From: Cyanophora paradoxa
Lineage: Eukaryota > Glaucocystophyceae > Cyanophorales > Cyanophoraceae
Length of the DNA: 64,000 nt
Assembly: GCA_004431415.1 (NCBI GenBank)
Contig: QPMI01000017.1
Location: 682,001 to 746,000 of the forward strand
Reading direction: 5' to 3'
Below the pieces are notes generated by a model that worked only from the letters and a program-made list of their open reading frames with translations, ran no database searches and was not told the origin of the DNA. Both the position numbers and the translations under genes were made by a program. Of this stretch, positions 23,113 through 35,200 are shown in pieces (the stretch's first letter is position 1; every line of letters starts with the position of its first letter).

Positions 23113-23454
23113 TGTGCCGCCCACTTTCCGACTCCCAGCTAGCCCTGGTCGTCGGCTCTAAGCCGGCAGCTTGCCTTGCCTTGTACCCTTTGTAGCCTGC
23201 TATTCCTGGTGCCACGTTGTTGCCAACTGGCCCGCTTATTTTAGCCCTGGGCCCTCGCTTGCCCTGCGCGGCGCTCGCTTGCTGTCTGTCGACGTCCCTG
23301 TTCTCTGTACTTGCTGTCTTACGCCGGCTCTGCGCCTGCTGTGTACGTAATGGCACCCGCTTGCCGTCGCCCTACGGTGCTGTACGGGCCTGTCCCTCCC
23401 TGCTTGGGGCGCCTCTGGGCCTAGCCAACTGCTTAGCGCATCCCGCCCAGCGCA
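23113..23454. repeat. Right LTR
   Basis: Second copy of the 342-bp terminal repeat, followed directly by the target duplication CCAG at 23455-23458 and then by minus-strand coding sequence of the interrupted membrane-protein gene. Confidence 0.85.
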
Positions 23455-24210
23455 CCAGAATGCCTCCAACCTGGAGGAATGAAATGATGACGAGAATGGC
23501 AATCATGCCATTGCGACCTACGCTCGAAATATTGATAAGGAAGCAGAGTGATGCTGAAATAACGACATTTGATACTATGATATAGGGTTTTTGACGCCAT
23601 CATACGTATCTAGCAGTGTGTCGATTACTGTGGCAAGCTCGGTCCAGGTGGGGTAGTCCTGCAGAAATAAAAAATCAGCGAGAAGAATCACTGAGTCAAA
23701 TCATAATCAAAGCTAAGCGTCGTAATATATATATAAGCTAATATTGCCAAGTTGCAAGTTAAGTTGATCATGAAACTTAGAATGCACCGGGACACAGAGC
23801 TTGACGACTGCTCTTATTTTCGAGAGATGAATAAAGCTATCCATCTCTGTTACCAGAAGAATTTCTGTGCTAAATAAAGCAGCAATAAATGGGATAATCT
23901 CGTCAGGGACGAAGTAATGGCAGATAAGGATCATTGTCACATCAAAGAGCAGGAAGACCACCGGTGGAACCAGGGTCCAGAACCAACCGACTTTGATGCC
24001 TGATGAGCGATTGTGGCTGTTTCGATGAGACCAGGCGTGCTTCCGGATCTCTGACCGCAAAGGGCCGTGCTGGAGGAAGAGCATCTTCATTTCAGCGACA
24101 TCCAGCGCCGACGGGAACTGGTCGATGCCGCGAGCCTTGAACTCGCCGACGACCTCCTCCGGGCTCTTCATGATCAGCTGATGCCTGCGACGGAGCTCTT
24201 GCTCTCGCAT

Positions 24211-24933
24211 GGCGGCTTCGCTGGGTGCGCATGCGGGTGCAGTGCTGAACTTCGGAAGATGACGTTCGAATTCAATTGCGGCCCGTGGCCATAGCCACCA
24301 TCCTGCAGCTGCAGCTGCAGCTGATCATATGCATGATCATGACGGCCATGTAGATTGCGCATGCTAGCTATAGCAGCTGGTGCGGGCGCATCCTGCGCAT
24401 CGATCAGGCCCTGAGGTTCCGAACAAAACAACGCGTACGCTCGAGCTCATTTCCAAACGTCAACGCGCACCGACATGGAGCTATAGCTAGCGCTGTAGAT
24501 CTAGATCACCTCGGAGCTCGTGTAAATGCGCGCGTCTAGATCTTCAACGTCGACCGGGAGCGGCGCCGGCGCGGTACGTGGCCTCCGTAGCAGGCCAGGA
24601 CCGTATGCGCGCGTAGGCTGCCAAAGCCTGCCATATGGATGGCCACTGGCATTGGCCAGTACAGGCCTTTCTGAAGCACCAGTACCCTGGGTGTACGGGT
24701 AGAGGGCCACTAGAGGCAGGCGTGGATGCATGCGCGATCGCGACGTCGACGTCGACGTCCGGTCCCGGTGCGCATGCCGGTCCAGATTCTGTGGGGTCAC
24801 TAGACGGGTACGAGTACTAGCTCCCTGGTGTACACGCGTACACGTACGATCATCGGATCGATATCGGAGCCCAGGCTAGCTATAGTGCACGGTACGAGCG
24901 GCCCCGGTGCACGGCGGCAGCTGAGCAAATGCC
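24211..24933. other. Palindrome-dense spacer
   Basis: No gene recognised. The stretch is made largely of short self-complementary words joined head to tail, for example CTGCAGCTGCAGCTGATC near 24303, ATCATATGCATGATCATG near 24324 and CGACGTCGACGTCGACGTCC near 24740. It presumably contains the promoter of the rightward gene at 24934 and, on the other strand, that of the membrane-protein gene. Confidence 0.5.
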
Positions 24934-25287
24934 ATGATGGGCGACTTCTCGTGGATTCCGGGGGTCGGCTCGAGATCCAGCTGGGGGCGCTCGGATGGTC
25001 TCCTCGACAAAGTCAAGAGCATTGACAGAGCACAGCCCATCGCCGCACAGCACTTGGAGAACGCCAAAGAGATTCTTCTCCATCAGCCTTTGAACCCCAT
25101 CAGCTGGGCACTGAACCCGGCACTCGGATCCCTGTACCTTGCTGGTGCCGGAGTGTATGAAGCGGGGAGGTCCGTTACGGGCGGGCTGTATGATCGATAC
25201 AAGCAGTGGAAAGAGGCCCGCGCGGCCGAGAAGGGTGCCCCAGCAGCGCGCGGCTCGATTGGCCAGCTGCCATCCTATATGTTCTAA
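24934..25287 (+). CDS. Small hypothetical protein, 117 aa
   Basis: Single-exon frame starting MMGDFSWIPGVGSRSSWGRS and ending GSIGQLPSYMF, TAA-terminated. The middle has an amphipathic helix (DKVKSIDRAQPIAAQHLENA) and a moderately hydrophobic stretch (PALGSLYLAGAGVYEAGRSV), then a basic helix (YDRYKQWKEARAAEK). No known domain recognised. It may be the 5' part of a longer gene that includes the next exons from 25460. Confidence 0.5.
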   Translation: MMGDFSWIPGVGSRSSWGRSDGLLDKVKSIDRAQPIAAQHLENAKEILLHQPLNPISWALNPALGSLYLAGAGVYEAGRSVTGGLYDRYKQWKEARAAEKGAPAARGSIGQLPSYMF

Positions 25288-25459
25288 CGCCCACGGCTTG
25301 GCGCAGCTGGCCTTGGTGCTGAGGACACGCGTATGTCACATCTGGACTCCGACGTGCGCCCTGCCCCGGGCCCGGCGCCGGCGCGCGCTGCGCTTGCCCT
25401 CGCGCGCGGCCATTGAGTCGAACTCCGCGCGCCTGCTCCGGTCACGCGCTCAGATCTTC

Positions 25460-26093
25460 ATGCTGAACGAGGATGGCTCCCTCACGGACGGTAATCGCGT
25501 ACCCCCGCCAGCGCCCCGGCCCCCCGGCCTGGACGCATGATCACGCGCCGCCGCAGAGGCGCTGGCGGCGCTCGGGGCGGACGGGGCCATCGAGCTTGAG
25601 GACGGGAGTGTCATCTTCGCCGAGGCGCGCGGCTTGTACCCCCGATCGCCGACCGCCCTGACGTTTGAACCCCCCCTCAGAACGGTGAGCTGCACCGCGT
25701 GCACGTGGACGCGGAGGTGCAGGCGGCGGACGAGGGGTACACGAGCTACAGCGCGGTGCGCGGGCGGGGAACGGGGATCCGTCAATGTTCGAGTCGCGGG
25801 CTGTAGGAGGGATACAGCGGGGCGGAGGAGACGCAGGCGGCCGAGGCGGAGTCTGCGGAGTCTGCGGAGGGGTACGCGTTCGAAGCGCATTCGGACGGCG
25901 GCCTAGCCTACGCGGTGCGCCCCCCCCCTCCTCCCCCCCCCTTCCCCACCCCCCCCCTCCCTCCCCCCACCCTCCCCCGCCCTTTCTTCCGGCTCGGCGC
26001 CGGCGTGGCCGACCTGTACAGCCCCCCCTCCCCCAGGACGGAGACCTGGCGGGCCTGTGCCACGCGGGCCACGAGCCGGCGGCCCTCTGCTGA
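25460..26093 (+). CDS. Small acidic hypothetical protein, about 112 aa
   Basis: Five exons, all in phase: 25460-25490, 25557-25624, 25681-25755, 25807-25914 and 26037-26093. The intron at 25625 has a GC donor (GCGCGC). The protein starts MLNEDGSLTDGEALAALGAD, continues with IELEDGSVIF and has an acidic Ala/Glu stretch (EETQAAEAESAESAEG), ending HEPAALC. I do not recognise it. A start upstream of 25460 is possible because the frame is open to the left. Confidence 0.52.
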
Positions 26094-26683
26094 GAGCCCC
26101 GCGCCCCATCCGAGCTCCGAGGCTCCGGGGCGGCGCCCGTGCCTGCGCTGCTAAACGTAGCTGCAGGTCTTAAGCGGCTGCCCCTGTCGCACTCAGAGCC
26201 CCGGGCGCCCCGCGCCCCGCGCTGGCAGCATCGTGTTCTATGTGGACAGGTCCGGATCCTGTGATTGCTCTCTTAAGCTTACAGCTTCCGTCGCCAAGTT
26301 CTCTCTCTGGTGGAGGTGGCCCTGCTGCCGTGATCATGAGCATTAAAATTTTAGCCACATTCGTGTTCGTCGTTGCCTCGCATGGTGTCGTCGCAAGTAG
26401 ACTGCGCATGAGACTATAGCTAGTGCTGCAGCTGAAGCCCGCGGCAAGCTTGAGACGGCATGCTCAAGACAAACACCATGCATATGCATATGCATGGGCC
26501 TCACAAGAAAGTGGCTGGTGCACTGGGCACGCATGCGCATGCGGCATGCATTTGCACCTTGGCATTGCGGCATGTAGCCGGCGCAAGATCTAGCCTCTGT
26601 AAGATCCAGCCATGGCCACTAATATAAGATGGGGGCGAGGAAGGGGGGAGCGAATGGCGGCGAGGGGAGCTCGAGGGGGCGGG
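26094..26683. other. Spacer without a gene
   Basis: No coding sequence recognised between the small acidic gene and the 3' end of the katanin-like gene. Repeated words CATATGCATATGCATG near 26479 and GCATGCGCATGCGGCATGCA near 26531 add to the palindrome-rich pattern of this contig. Confidence 0.5.
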
Positions 26684-28989
26684 CTAGACGGAGCTGCCCA
26701 TGGCGGCCTGGAACTGCTCGTACTTGGGGAGGAAGGAGCCCGTGGTGGGCTTGGTGGCCGCCAGGGCCCCCTCGAGGTCCTCCCGCGTGATGCGCCCGAG
26801 GCGGAGCGCCGCCTGCTGCGCCGCGTCCAGCTCCCCGCTCTCCAGCAGCGCCATCGCCCGCCGCAGCGGCCGCATCGCCGCCTCCCGGCACACCAGCGCC
26901 GCGTCCGCCCCGCTGTACCCCTCCGTGCGCCGCGCGACGGCGGCGAGGTCGATGCGCTCGAGCTCGGCGCGCTCCTCGGTGAGGTGCATGCAGAACATGC
27001 GGAGGCGCGCCTCCTCGTTGGGCAGCGGCACGAGGACGCGCTTCTCAAGGCGGCGGAGCATGGCCTGGTCGAGCTCCCACGGGAGGTTCGAGGCGGCGAG
27101 GACGAAGACGTGCGCGGCGGAGCGGACGAGGCCGTCCATCTGTATGAGGAGCTCGGTCTTGAGGCGGCGGGAGCCCTCGTGCTCGTCCCCGGAGCCGCGC
27201 TGCGCCATCAGCGCGTCCAGCTCGTCGAGGAAGATGGTGGAGGGCGCGTGGTGCCGGGCCACCTCGAAGAGGCAGCGGATCAGCTTCTCCGACTCGCCCC
27301 GCCACTTCGAGACGACCGTCGAGGCCGAGATGTTGAAGAACGTCGTCTGGCACTCTGCCGCCGCACGCGGGCGCGCCCGCGTCAGGCGCGCGCGGATCGT
27401 CTTTGAGGAAAAACCGTACCCGTGGCGACGGCCTTGGCGAGCATGGTCTTGCCCGTACCCGGGGGGCCGTGTACTGCAGGGGTACGTGAGGTGGCGTCCG
27501 CGGGAAGGGGGTACGGGGGCGCACGGAGGACGCCGCGCCAGGGCTGCAGGAGCCCCGTGAAGAGCTGGGGGAATTTGATCTGCGCGGGGCGCCTGAGACG
27601 AGCGAGGGGGCCGAGCGGGAAGCGCGGGAAGGGCGGACGGGCATGACGACGGCCTCCTTCAGAAGGCGCTTGGCCTCGTCGAGGCCGACGACGTCGTCCC
27701 AGCGCACGTTCGGGCTCTCCATCTGGATGTCCCGCTGGATGATGTGCGCCAGCTCCCGCATCTCGTGGTTCCCGAAGTCCGGCAGCGGCTTCAGCAGCCG
27801 CCGCGCGAAGAAGTCCTCCCCGCCCTCCTCGTCCCGCGCCGGCGCCGGCGGCGGCGACGCCTCCGGCCCCTTCGCCGCCCCCGCCCTCCGCGAGGCCACC
27901 GCCGCCTGCGCCGCCCCGCCGTGAGCGGGCGGCGCCGGCGGGGCGGCGGGAGCACTCAGAAAGGGCTCACGGGCGCCATAGAGAAGCCGTCGACGCCGAT
28001 GGGCCCGACCCCCGGCGGGGGCGCCGGCCCGTCCGCCCCGCCGTCCACCTCTGCCGGGCCGGTCGAGCCGGGCGGGAAGGGAGCGCAACGGGCGGAGAGG
28101 GCGGGCGAACCGCGCGGCTTGCGCTTGGCGGCGGCGCCGTTCGCGGCGGGCACGGGAGGCTTCGACGCCCGGCGCTTCGCGTCGTCCTCTGCGAGCCCGC
28201 GTCGGGGGGGGGGGGGGCGCCTCGCATGCGCGCGGCGCTGCGGCGGCGGCGCACGGGCGGCGGCTGCGGGGGCGGCGGCGGGCGGGCTCCCTTCCGGCCG
28301 CGGGGATATGGCCGAGGCTGCGGAGGGGATGCGCGGCAGCGACGGCTCCCTGCGGCGGCGCGCGGGTCGGATCGCGGCGCGCGGGATACGCTTGCCGCTG
28401 AGCGTACTTGGGATTGGATTCCGGCCGCTCTGGCCGCTCCGGTCGCGTGCTCCGCGGCGGCTTGCGGTCCATCACTGCCGGCCACGATTAGCGGAATCCG
28501 CGGCGAGGGTGGCCGGGGGCGCACTGAGCTCGCCGCCTGCGCTCAGGACGCCTGCTCCGACCTTCCGCACGAGCTTGGGCCGCTTGCCGAACTTCACCTC
28601 GTAGTACTCTTCGAACTCCTGCGGGCGCGGTCTCAGACCCGCGCTCGGGCGCCCCGCGGAGTCCGCGCCTGCAGAACCATCATGAGATCGATGTTGTCCG
28701 CCGCGTCGAACTTCTGCAAGCTCATGCCGCTCTCGGCCTGCAGCCGCTCCGAGCTCTCGACGTAACTGGTGCCAGGTCAAACGCTGGCGGCTCAAGAAAG
28801 CGCAGCCGCCCGCACCCGTTGTCAATCAGGTGGCGCGCGATGAGCACAAGGCATGCTCGCTTGCGCTCCTGGTCTATGCGCTCTTGCTGCGGCCACGGGC
28901 TCAGCGCGCATTTGAAAGGTCCGGCGATTGAGCGGCACCTTCTCCTTCGCCTCGTTGGCGGCTTTGATGCTCGCTAGCGTGGACGACAT
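26684..28989 (-). CDS. KATNAL2: Katanin p60-like AAA ATPase, KATNAL2 type
   Basis: Minus-strand multi-exon gene, stop at 26684-26686. The N-terminal part has a LisH-like segment ([14 protein letters not shown], then [13 protein letters not shown] and [15 protein letters not shown]) followed by [17 protein letters not shown], in KATNAL2 order. After a Pro/Ala-rich linker come [50 protein letters not shown], Walker [37 protein letters not shown], Walker [13 protein letters not shown] and [19 protein letters not shown]. The C-terminal exon is 27354-26684; others end at 27420, 27525 and 27639. Katanins sever microtubules, and KATNAL2 is linked to cilia and centrioles in animals. The 5' end is uncertain: the frame from ATG 28989 must shift by one near 28.9 kb to reach the LisH segment. 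The intron after the LisH part has a GC donor (28668). Confidence 0.87.
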
Positions 28990-29298
28990 CGTCCCGCTTG
29001 GCCGAAAGCAAAACGCCCGCGGCCCGCCAGAAAAGGGGGTACCACAAGCGAGCCTGGCGAAGATGGTGCGCCGCGCCGGCGCCCCAGCCCGCGTAGAAGG
29101 GACCTGTGCGGCCTTCAGACGCTCTGGACCCCTCCGGGGCGCTGGCTCTGACGCCAGCGCGGAACGCCGTGCTAGTGACGTAGCTAGGCTTGGGCAACCC
29201 AACCACGAACGTGCACTGATGTACGCTTTGCGCGCTCGCAGGATCCGTCCGCCACGCTGCCGCTGACGACGGCTTCGCTGCCCTCCTTCGCTGGCAAA
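28990..29298. promoter_or_regulatory. Divergent spacer between katanin-like and coiled-coil genes
   Basis: About 310 bp between two divergent genes; both may relate to cilia or the cytoskeleton, so a shared promoter is possible. A short palindromic stretch TAGTGACGTAGCTAGGC lies near 29176. No ORF here is convincing. Confidence 0.35.
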
Positions 29299-32200
29299 AT
29301 GCGGCCGCCAGACGACCCCGGCGGCGGCGCGGCAGGCAAGGCTGCAAACGCTGCTGCGGAGGCAGCGAAAGCAGAGGCGGCTCGGAAGCAGGTCAGCAGG
29401 CCCGCCGCGCCGAGCTGCGCCTGCGCCTGCGCCCGTTTCCCGCATCGGCGCCCGATCCGGACTGAGCGCCGGCGTGGCGAGCACTGCAGATGCTGCAGGA
29501 ATGGCGGCTGACCGTGGGGAAGCTGGGCGTCTCCATCGCGTCGATGCTGGAGGACCTGCAGGGGCGGGGCTGGTGGGGCGGCGCCACGCGCACGCAGCGC
29601 TCTCCCGCGCGCAAGGGCAACCTGCAGCGCGAGATCGAGCGCGTGCGCTCCGTCATCGCCACCCTCGGTGCGCCCCGGGCCCCGCCCGCCGCCCCGCTCT
29701 GCTTTGCTTGACTTGGCACCCTCCGCGCACCGCAGACGGGACGCCGGACCCGGGCCCGCCGCGCATGGGCCTCGCGGAGCGCTCGGAGCGGCCGCCCAAC
29801 TCGAGCCCGCCCCGCTCTGGCCGCCGCATCGTCGAGCCGCCCGCTTCCGCCTCCAAGCCCGGCCCCTCCCGTGCGCCCGCCCGCCCGCCCGCCCGCCCCT
29901 GTCCCGCGCCCGCCCCGCGCCCGCCCGACGCCCCGCCCGCAGCCTCCCCGCCCGCCCCGCCGAGCCCGGCATGTTCCCCCCACTCTCCTCCGGCCCAAGC
30001 CCCCTCGTCTCCGTCCCCGCGACCCCCGCCCCGCCCCCGCCCCGTACCCCCCGGGGAGGCCCCTACCCCCGGCCTCCCGACCTTCCTCCCGGCCTCCGCG
30101 CGTATCGAGCGCTCGACCTTCATGCCCTTCCCTGACGCCGAGCGCTACGAGACCGCCGTCGAGAGTGCGCCCGTACCCCCGCTTTCTTGTCCCCCCTCCG
30201 GCCGACGCCGTACTCCCCCCCCCCCCCGCAGCGGACGCGAGCAACCCGCTCCGGTGGACGGCTTCCATCTTCCCCAGAAGCACCCTGGCGACCGCCAGGC
30301 GCGCCCTTACCCTCCTCCGCTCCGCCCTACCCCCCCCCCCCCCCCCCCCCCCCAGGACGCGGCGCTGCTGCACGCGTGGATGGACGCGGCGCTCTCGCGG
30401 GCCGGCATCTCCGAGGCCAACGCCGTCGGTCCGCGTACCCCCCTCCGCTACCTCTACCCCCCCCTAAAGGGCGCCGGGCAGAGCGGTTCGACGAGGCGCT
30501 GGCGATCCACTCCGTCGTCGCCCTCGAGCTCATGCGCGAGGCGCGGCCCCTCTACCCCCCTCCCCCTTCCCCTTCTCGCCCTCCTTTCTTCTCTTCCCCC
30601 TCCCCCCCCCGTACCCCCTCCTCTCCTCGCCTTTCTGAGCTGTCTCTGCGCCTCCCCCGCAGGTCTCGACGGCGTCGATGGAGCGCGGGCTGCTGCTGGG
30701 CCTCCTCTGGCGGGGCGCCCTCGCCCTCCTCTCCGGCTTCCTCGCCGCCGCCAAGGCCGACCGCGACCGCTTCGACGCCGCCGCCGCCGCCCGTCCGCCC
30801 CCTCCGGCCCGCGAGGGAGCGCAAGTAAGAGGGGCCTGAGGCCGCGCCGCAGAGAAGCGGGAGCGGGCGGAGTGGGAGGAGGAGCGGGCGCGGGTTCGGC
30901 GGACGATCCTCTCGCTGCAGTCGGAGGTCGAGGAGGTGCGGGCGGCCGCGCAGAGGGCCGAGGAGCTCGCCGCCGCCCGCGCCGAGGAGCTCGCCGCCGA
31001 GCGCGCCGCCCACAAGAAGGCCCGCCCCGCCCCGCCCCGCCCGCAGCTCGTCCTCTGCTTTTCATGCTCGCCTCTCAACTGCGGCCGGGGCAGCTGCAAG
31101 CGGACGTGGACCTGTGGATGCCGCAGTGGCGCGAGTACTTCGCCTCGGACCTCGCCGCCCAACTCCCCTCCTTCGGTGGCCGCCCTTCCTCCCCAGCCTT
31201 CTTCTTTTTCGCTTGGAGGGCGCTGAGGGGGCCGGCCCGGCCGGCGGCGGCAGACCTGAAGGAGGGGGTGGCCTTCAAGATGCGGCAGCCGCAGGAGTAC
31301 CTCCGCTGGCGCCGCGCCCGCTCCCGCGCCGAGAGCCGCGCCTCCCGCGTCGCCTCCCGCGCCGCCCGCAAGGCCGCCGCCGCCGCCTCCGCCTCCTCCC
31401 CCTCGGGGAGCTCCCCGGGCCCCTCCGCCTCGCCCGGCCCCGCCGCCGCCAGCGCCGCCGCCTCGCCGGGGCCGGCGGGGAGCCCCGCCCCGCCGCCTCC
31501 CCCGCCCCCGACGCCGTCGCCGGCGAGTCTCTCTTCCTTTCCCCGTCCCCGTTCTCTGTACCCCCTTCCCTAACGGGCGGTGCGGGGCAGAGCTGGCGGC
31601 GCGGGCGGCGGCTGAGGCGGTGCAGTCACCGCGGGACTCGGAGGCGGATGCGGAGGCGGGGGGCACGCCGGCCCCGGCGGGGGCCCCCGGCTCCGCCGCC
31701 CGCACGCCGGCCGGCTCGACGCCCCAGCCCGGGTCCGCGGCGGCGGCGGCGGCGGAGGGCGGGGGGGAGGAAGGGGAGGGGGCGGGGCCCTCGGAGGCCG
31801 CGGGGGAGGGGGCGGCGGCGAGGCCCGAAGGCGAGGCAGGCGAGGAGGGGGAGGAGGAGGAGGAGGACGAGGAGGACCCCGAGGAGGGCGAGGCGCGCCC
31901 GCCTCCCCTCCACCCCGCAAGAGCGCGCCTGAGCGAGGGGGGCCGCGCAGGCTTGGGACGAGGAGGAGAGGGCGAAGATCGACTGGTTCTCCCACCTCGA
32001 GCTCGCCGACGTCCTCCGGTGCCCCCCGCCCCGCCCCGTCCCGCAGCTCCCGCCGGGCCCGCCCCTCTGAACGCGCGCGGGGCGGGGCGCAGGGAGGACG
32101 CCGAGCGCTGCCTGCAGGCGATGTGCGCACGCAGCCCGCCTGCCCGCGCCGCCCTCCCCTCCCTTTGCTCGGGCGCGACCTTGACCCGGGCCCGGCGGCA

Positions 32201-35200
32201 GCGCGCACATCGCGGACCACGGGAAGCTGGTGCTCAAGCAGGAGCTCGCCGCCGCCAAGGCCGACATCGCCGAGCTCTCCGAGACCCGCGACGACATCGA
32301 GGCGCGCCGCCTCTCCTTCAGCACGAGCTCTAAGCTAAAAGCTCTGAGCTCACGCCGGCGCGCGCAGAGGCAGCTGCGGGCGATCAGCGACCTGAACCAG
32401 GAGCTGCTCCTCAAGCTCGAGAAGTGGGAGTCCCGCGCCCAGTCGGACGCCACGACACAGACCGAGCGCCACCGGGGCGCCCACGCGCCGGGGGCCCCCG
32501 CCGCCCCCGGGGAGCCGGCGAGCTACGGGGTGGCGGGGAACCTCTACGCCGAGTGGGAGGAGGAGGCGGCGAGCTTCCAGACGGCGGACGCGGCGCGGCG
32601 CCTCGTCTCGCACGCCTCCGTCCCCGCCGGCTTCCGGCGCCTCTTCTCCACCTACATCTCCGACGGTCCCGCTCGGCCCCCGCCAGAGACGAGCGGGCGG
32701 CCCGGCCGCGAATAGAATAGACCCTTACCCGTCCTTCCGCAGAGTACGTGGCGCAGCTGATGCCGCTGCCGGCGGTTCAGGCCTTCATCTTCGACATCTA
32801 CAGGCGCGCCCGTTCCCGGGCGCCCCGCCCCCAGCGCCGCCGCCTTTCTGGCTGCGAGCCCCGTCTCCTGTGCGCAGCGAGAAGATCGTGGTGGACGCCG
32901 TCGACGACGTCGAGCAGAAGACCAGGCCCGCCCCCCCTCCGCCCTCCGCCTCGAAAGAGGCGCAGGGCGGCCGCTCACGGCCGCTCACGGGCGGGGCGGG
33001 GCGGGCAGGATGACGCTGCCCGACTTCCTCTACGGGTACTTCCTCCGCGAGTACGGCCACCGCCGCGGCCGCGCCGAGCTCGTCCGCCCGCTTCGCCCCG
33101 CCCCGCCCCGCCCGCCGGGCCAGCCCCGGGCCCGGCGCTCACGGAGAGGGCGGCAGCGGCTGGTGGACTTCTTCTCGTCGCTGCGCACGTACTACGAGGA
33201 GTCCGTCCGCGTCCAGGTGCCCTGCGCTGGGCCCTCGTTCGGGCCGAGGCGCCTTGCCTCTTCGTTTGGCTGAGCTTGAAGGACTGCACCCCGCCGCGCC
33301 CGCAGACCTTCTGCTCGCTGCTGGGCATCCCCGCGGGGGCGCGGCCCCTCTCCGTCTTCGCTGTCGACTTCCTCCTGAAGGCCAGCCCCGCGACTCCGCG
33401 AAAGAGCTCTCTTCTTAAGCTTCGGCTGAGTACTGGTACCCCGCAGGTGTTCGGGAGCGTGATGCTGAGCGGGGAGGTGCGGGAGGGGTACGACAAGTCG
33501 CCGTGGCTCCCGGAGGCGGCGGCCGAGCGGGCGCTGCGGGCGTGCCTGGTGACGCGGGCGCGGGCGGAGGGCGGGGGCGCCGAGGAGGCGGAGGAGGCGG
33601 TGCGCCCCGCGCTGGCTCGCCTCGCCGAGCTCGTCCAGTTCAAGGAGGTCCTATCCCCGTCCCCCCCGCCTCCTCTCAGCCCCGCCCCGGCCCTCACTGT
33701 CCTGGGCGCAGGTGCCGGGGCGCGGGGAGGCGCTGACGGAGGCGCTGCGGGAGGTGGAACGGGGCCGCTTCGTGCAGCTCGACCGCCTCCTCGAGCTCGC
33801 CCTCGACGCCTGGCAGGTGGGTGGGTGGGTGGGTGGGGGGGGGGGGGGGGGGGGGGGGGGGAAGAGGGGGGTAGGCGGGGTAGAGTCAGAGGAAGGCTGG
33901 CAGGTGAAGGGCTAGGAAGAGGCGGGGTAGAGTGAGGGGAGGGCCGAGCGCCGAGCGCCACGCCCCCGCCCTCGCTCTTGCCCGGGGCTTGCGCCCCGCG
34001 ACGCCGACGCCGACGCCGGGGGGCCCGCAGGACGACGTCGAGCAGCGGGACCCGCACTACCGCCAGGCCCGCCCCGCCCCGCCCCGCCCCGCCCCCTCGC
34101 TTGAAAAAGCTTATCGCGCCCTCGCCCGCGCCGCCCCGGGGCAGATCTTCAAGGCGGGGACGGTGGAGTGCGAGGGGCGCATGTCCGTCACCGAGTTCCG
34201 CCTCGTCGCCAGCGCCTGCTGCCCCGCCGCCTCCGACCGCCAGGCCCGCCCCGCCACGGCCGTCGATCCCGCCGGCTCGCCTGAGGCTTAGGGGCGGCAG
34301 GTGTGGCGCATGTGCGTGTCGGCGCTGCGGTACTCGCCGGCGGGGGCGGGCCCCGACCGCGAGCTCGGGGCCGCCGGCCGCGCCGACACGATCGGCCTCA
34401 TGGCCTTCGTCGCCACCGCCGCCGCCTACGGCTTCAAGTACGACGACGTGCGCCGCGGGCTCCATATATATTAAATCTCCTATTCGGGGCGCTCTTTTAA
34501 TCTTTTAAACTTTAGATCTTCTTATCGATGCGCTCTCTTAAGGCCTTTCGCTGTTCGGCGCGCAGGACACGAAGCTGGCTGTGCTGCACCGGATGTGGGA
34601 CCTGGCGGAGGAGTCGGTGGCGCAGGCGGTGCGGGGCCTCAAGGACAGCGTCGCGCGGCCCCGCGCCTACGTCAACGCCATCCAGGCCATGACCCGCTTC
34701 AAGCGGGTCCGTCCCTCCCCTTCCCCGTCTTCTTAGCCTAAGCCTCAGCTGAGCCTGGCCATGGCCAGATCCTGGAGGTGTCGGCGAAGATGTCGGCGGG
34801 GCTCTCGGCGGCGGAGATGGACGAGTACATCGACACGTACCGCGCCCTCATCGGCGAGGTCCCCCAGGAGGCCCGCGAGCGCGTCCTCGCGGTGCGTCTT
34901 CGCCTCTGGTCCGGCGAGACTCACGGGCGTCCGGCGGCCCGCTGACCACGGGGCCCCGGGCCCGCGCGCGCAGCACCTGCAGGTCGCCGGCGGGATCAAG
35001 ACCTGGGGCGCCGCGACCGTCGCCGAGTCGCAGGCGCGCCTGCAGGCGCCCGAGCTGGGGCCCGGCCCCCGCCGCCCGCGCCGCCCGCGCCGGCAGCGCC
35101 CGCGCCGGCAGCGGCGCCGGCGCCGCTGCAGGCGCCGAGCTCGACGGCGTCGCTGGCCCGGTCGGGCGCCCCCTCCGTGCAGTCCCACCGCTCCCTCGCC

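Larger units (their letters stand above)
21299..23454. mobile_element. LTR retrotransposon, non-autonomous (TRIM/LARD-like)
   Basis: Two copies of a 342-bp sequence, which I read as identical, at 21299-21640 and 23113-23454 start TGTGCCGCC and end CAGCGCA, so they have the TG...CA ends of LTRs. The 4 bp before the first (CCAG, 21295-21298) are repeated after the second (23455-23458), a target-site duplication. A purine-rich stretch GTAGCGGGAAGCG precedes the 3' LTR, as a polypurine tract should. The 1.47-kb interior has no recognisable gag, protease, reverse transcriptase or integrase frame, so it depends on other elements. Interior direct repeats include CCCTGGGATAACATGGCCCC (near 22375 and 22512) and GTAGTGGGAAGCG (near 21773 and 21882). 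Identical LTRs mean a recent insertion. Confidence 0.85.
21197..24210 (-). pseudogene. Polytopic membrane-protein gene interrupted by LTR element
   Basis: Exons on the minus strand: 24210-23788 (141 codons from MREQELRRRHQLIMKS), 23658-23598, and a last exon starting at 23553. The last exon runs into the LTR element at 23454 and resumes at 21298, ending at TAA 21197-21199. If the element and one copy of its 4-bp target duplication are removed, the exon lengths return to phase 0. Hydrophobic stretches LVPPVVFLLFDVTMILICHY, IPFIAALFSTEILLV and GMIAILVIISFLQVGGIL suggest three or more membrane spans. I do not recognise the family. As it stands, the last 30 or so residues are displaced by 2.2 kb. 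Start at the first Met of the open frame; a further 5' exon is possible. Confidence 0.65.

Noticed and set aside
21219-23502. Antisense ORFs in and around the LTRs as retroelement proteins
   Set aside because: No reverse transcriptase, integrase or gag motifs; the paired ORFs merely reflect the repeated LTR sequence.
27045-28475. 476-aa minus-strand ORF and long plus-strand ORFs over the katanin-like gene
   Set aside because: They run through introns and change frame relative to the conserved AAA motifs; a GC-rich artefact.
29474-31573. 699-aa plus-strand ORF rich in Pro/Ala/Ser/Arg
   Set aside because: It crosses several introns of the coiled-coil gene; only parts of it are true exons.
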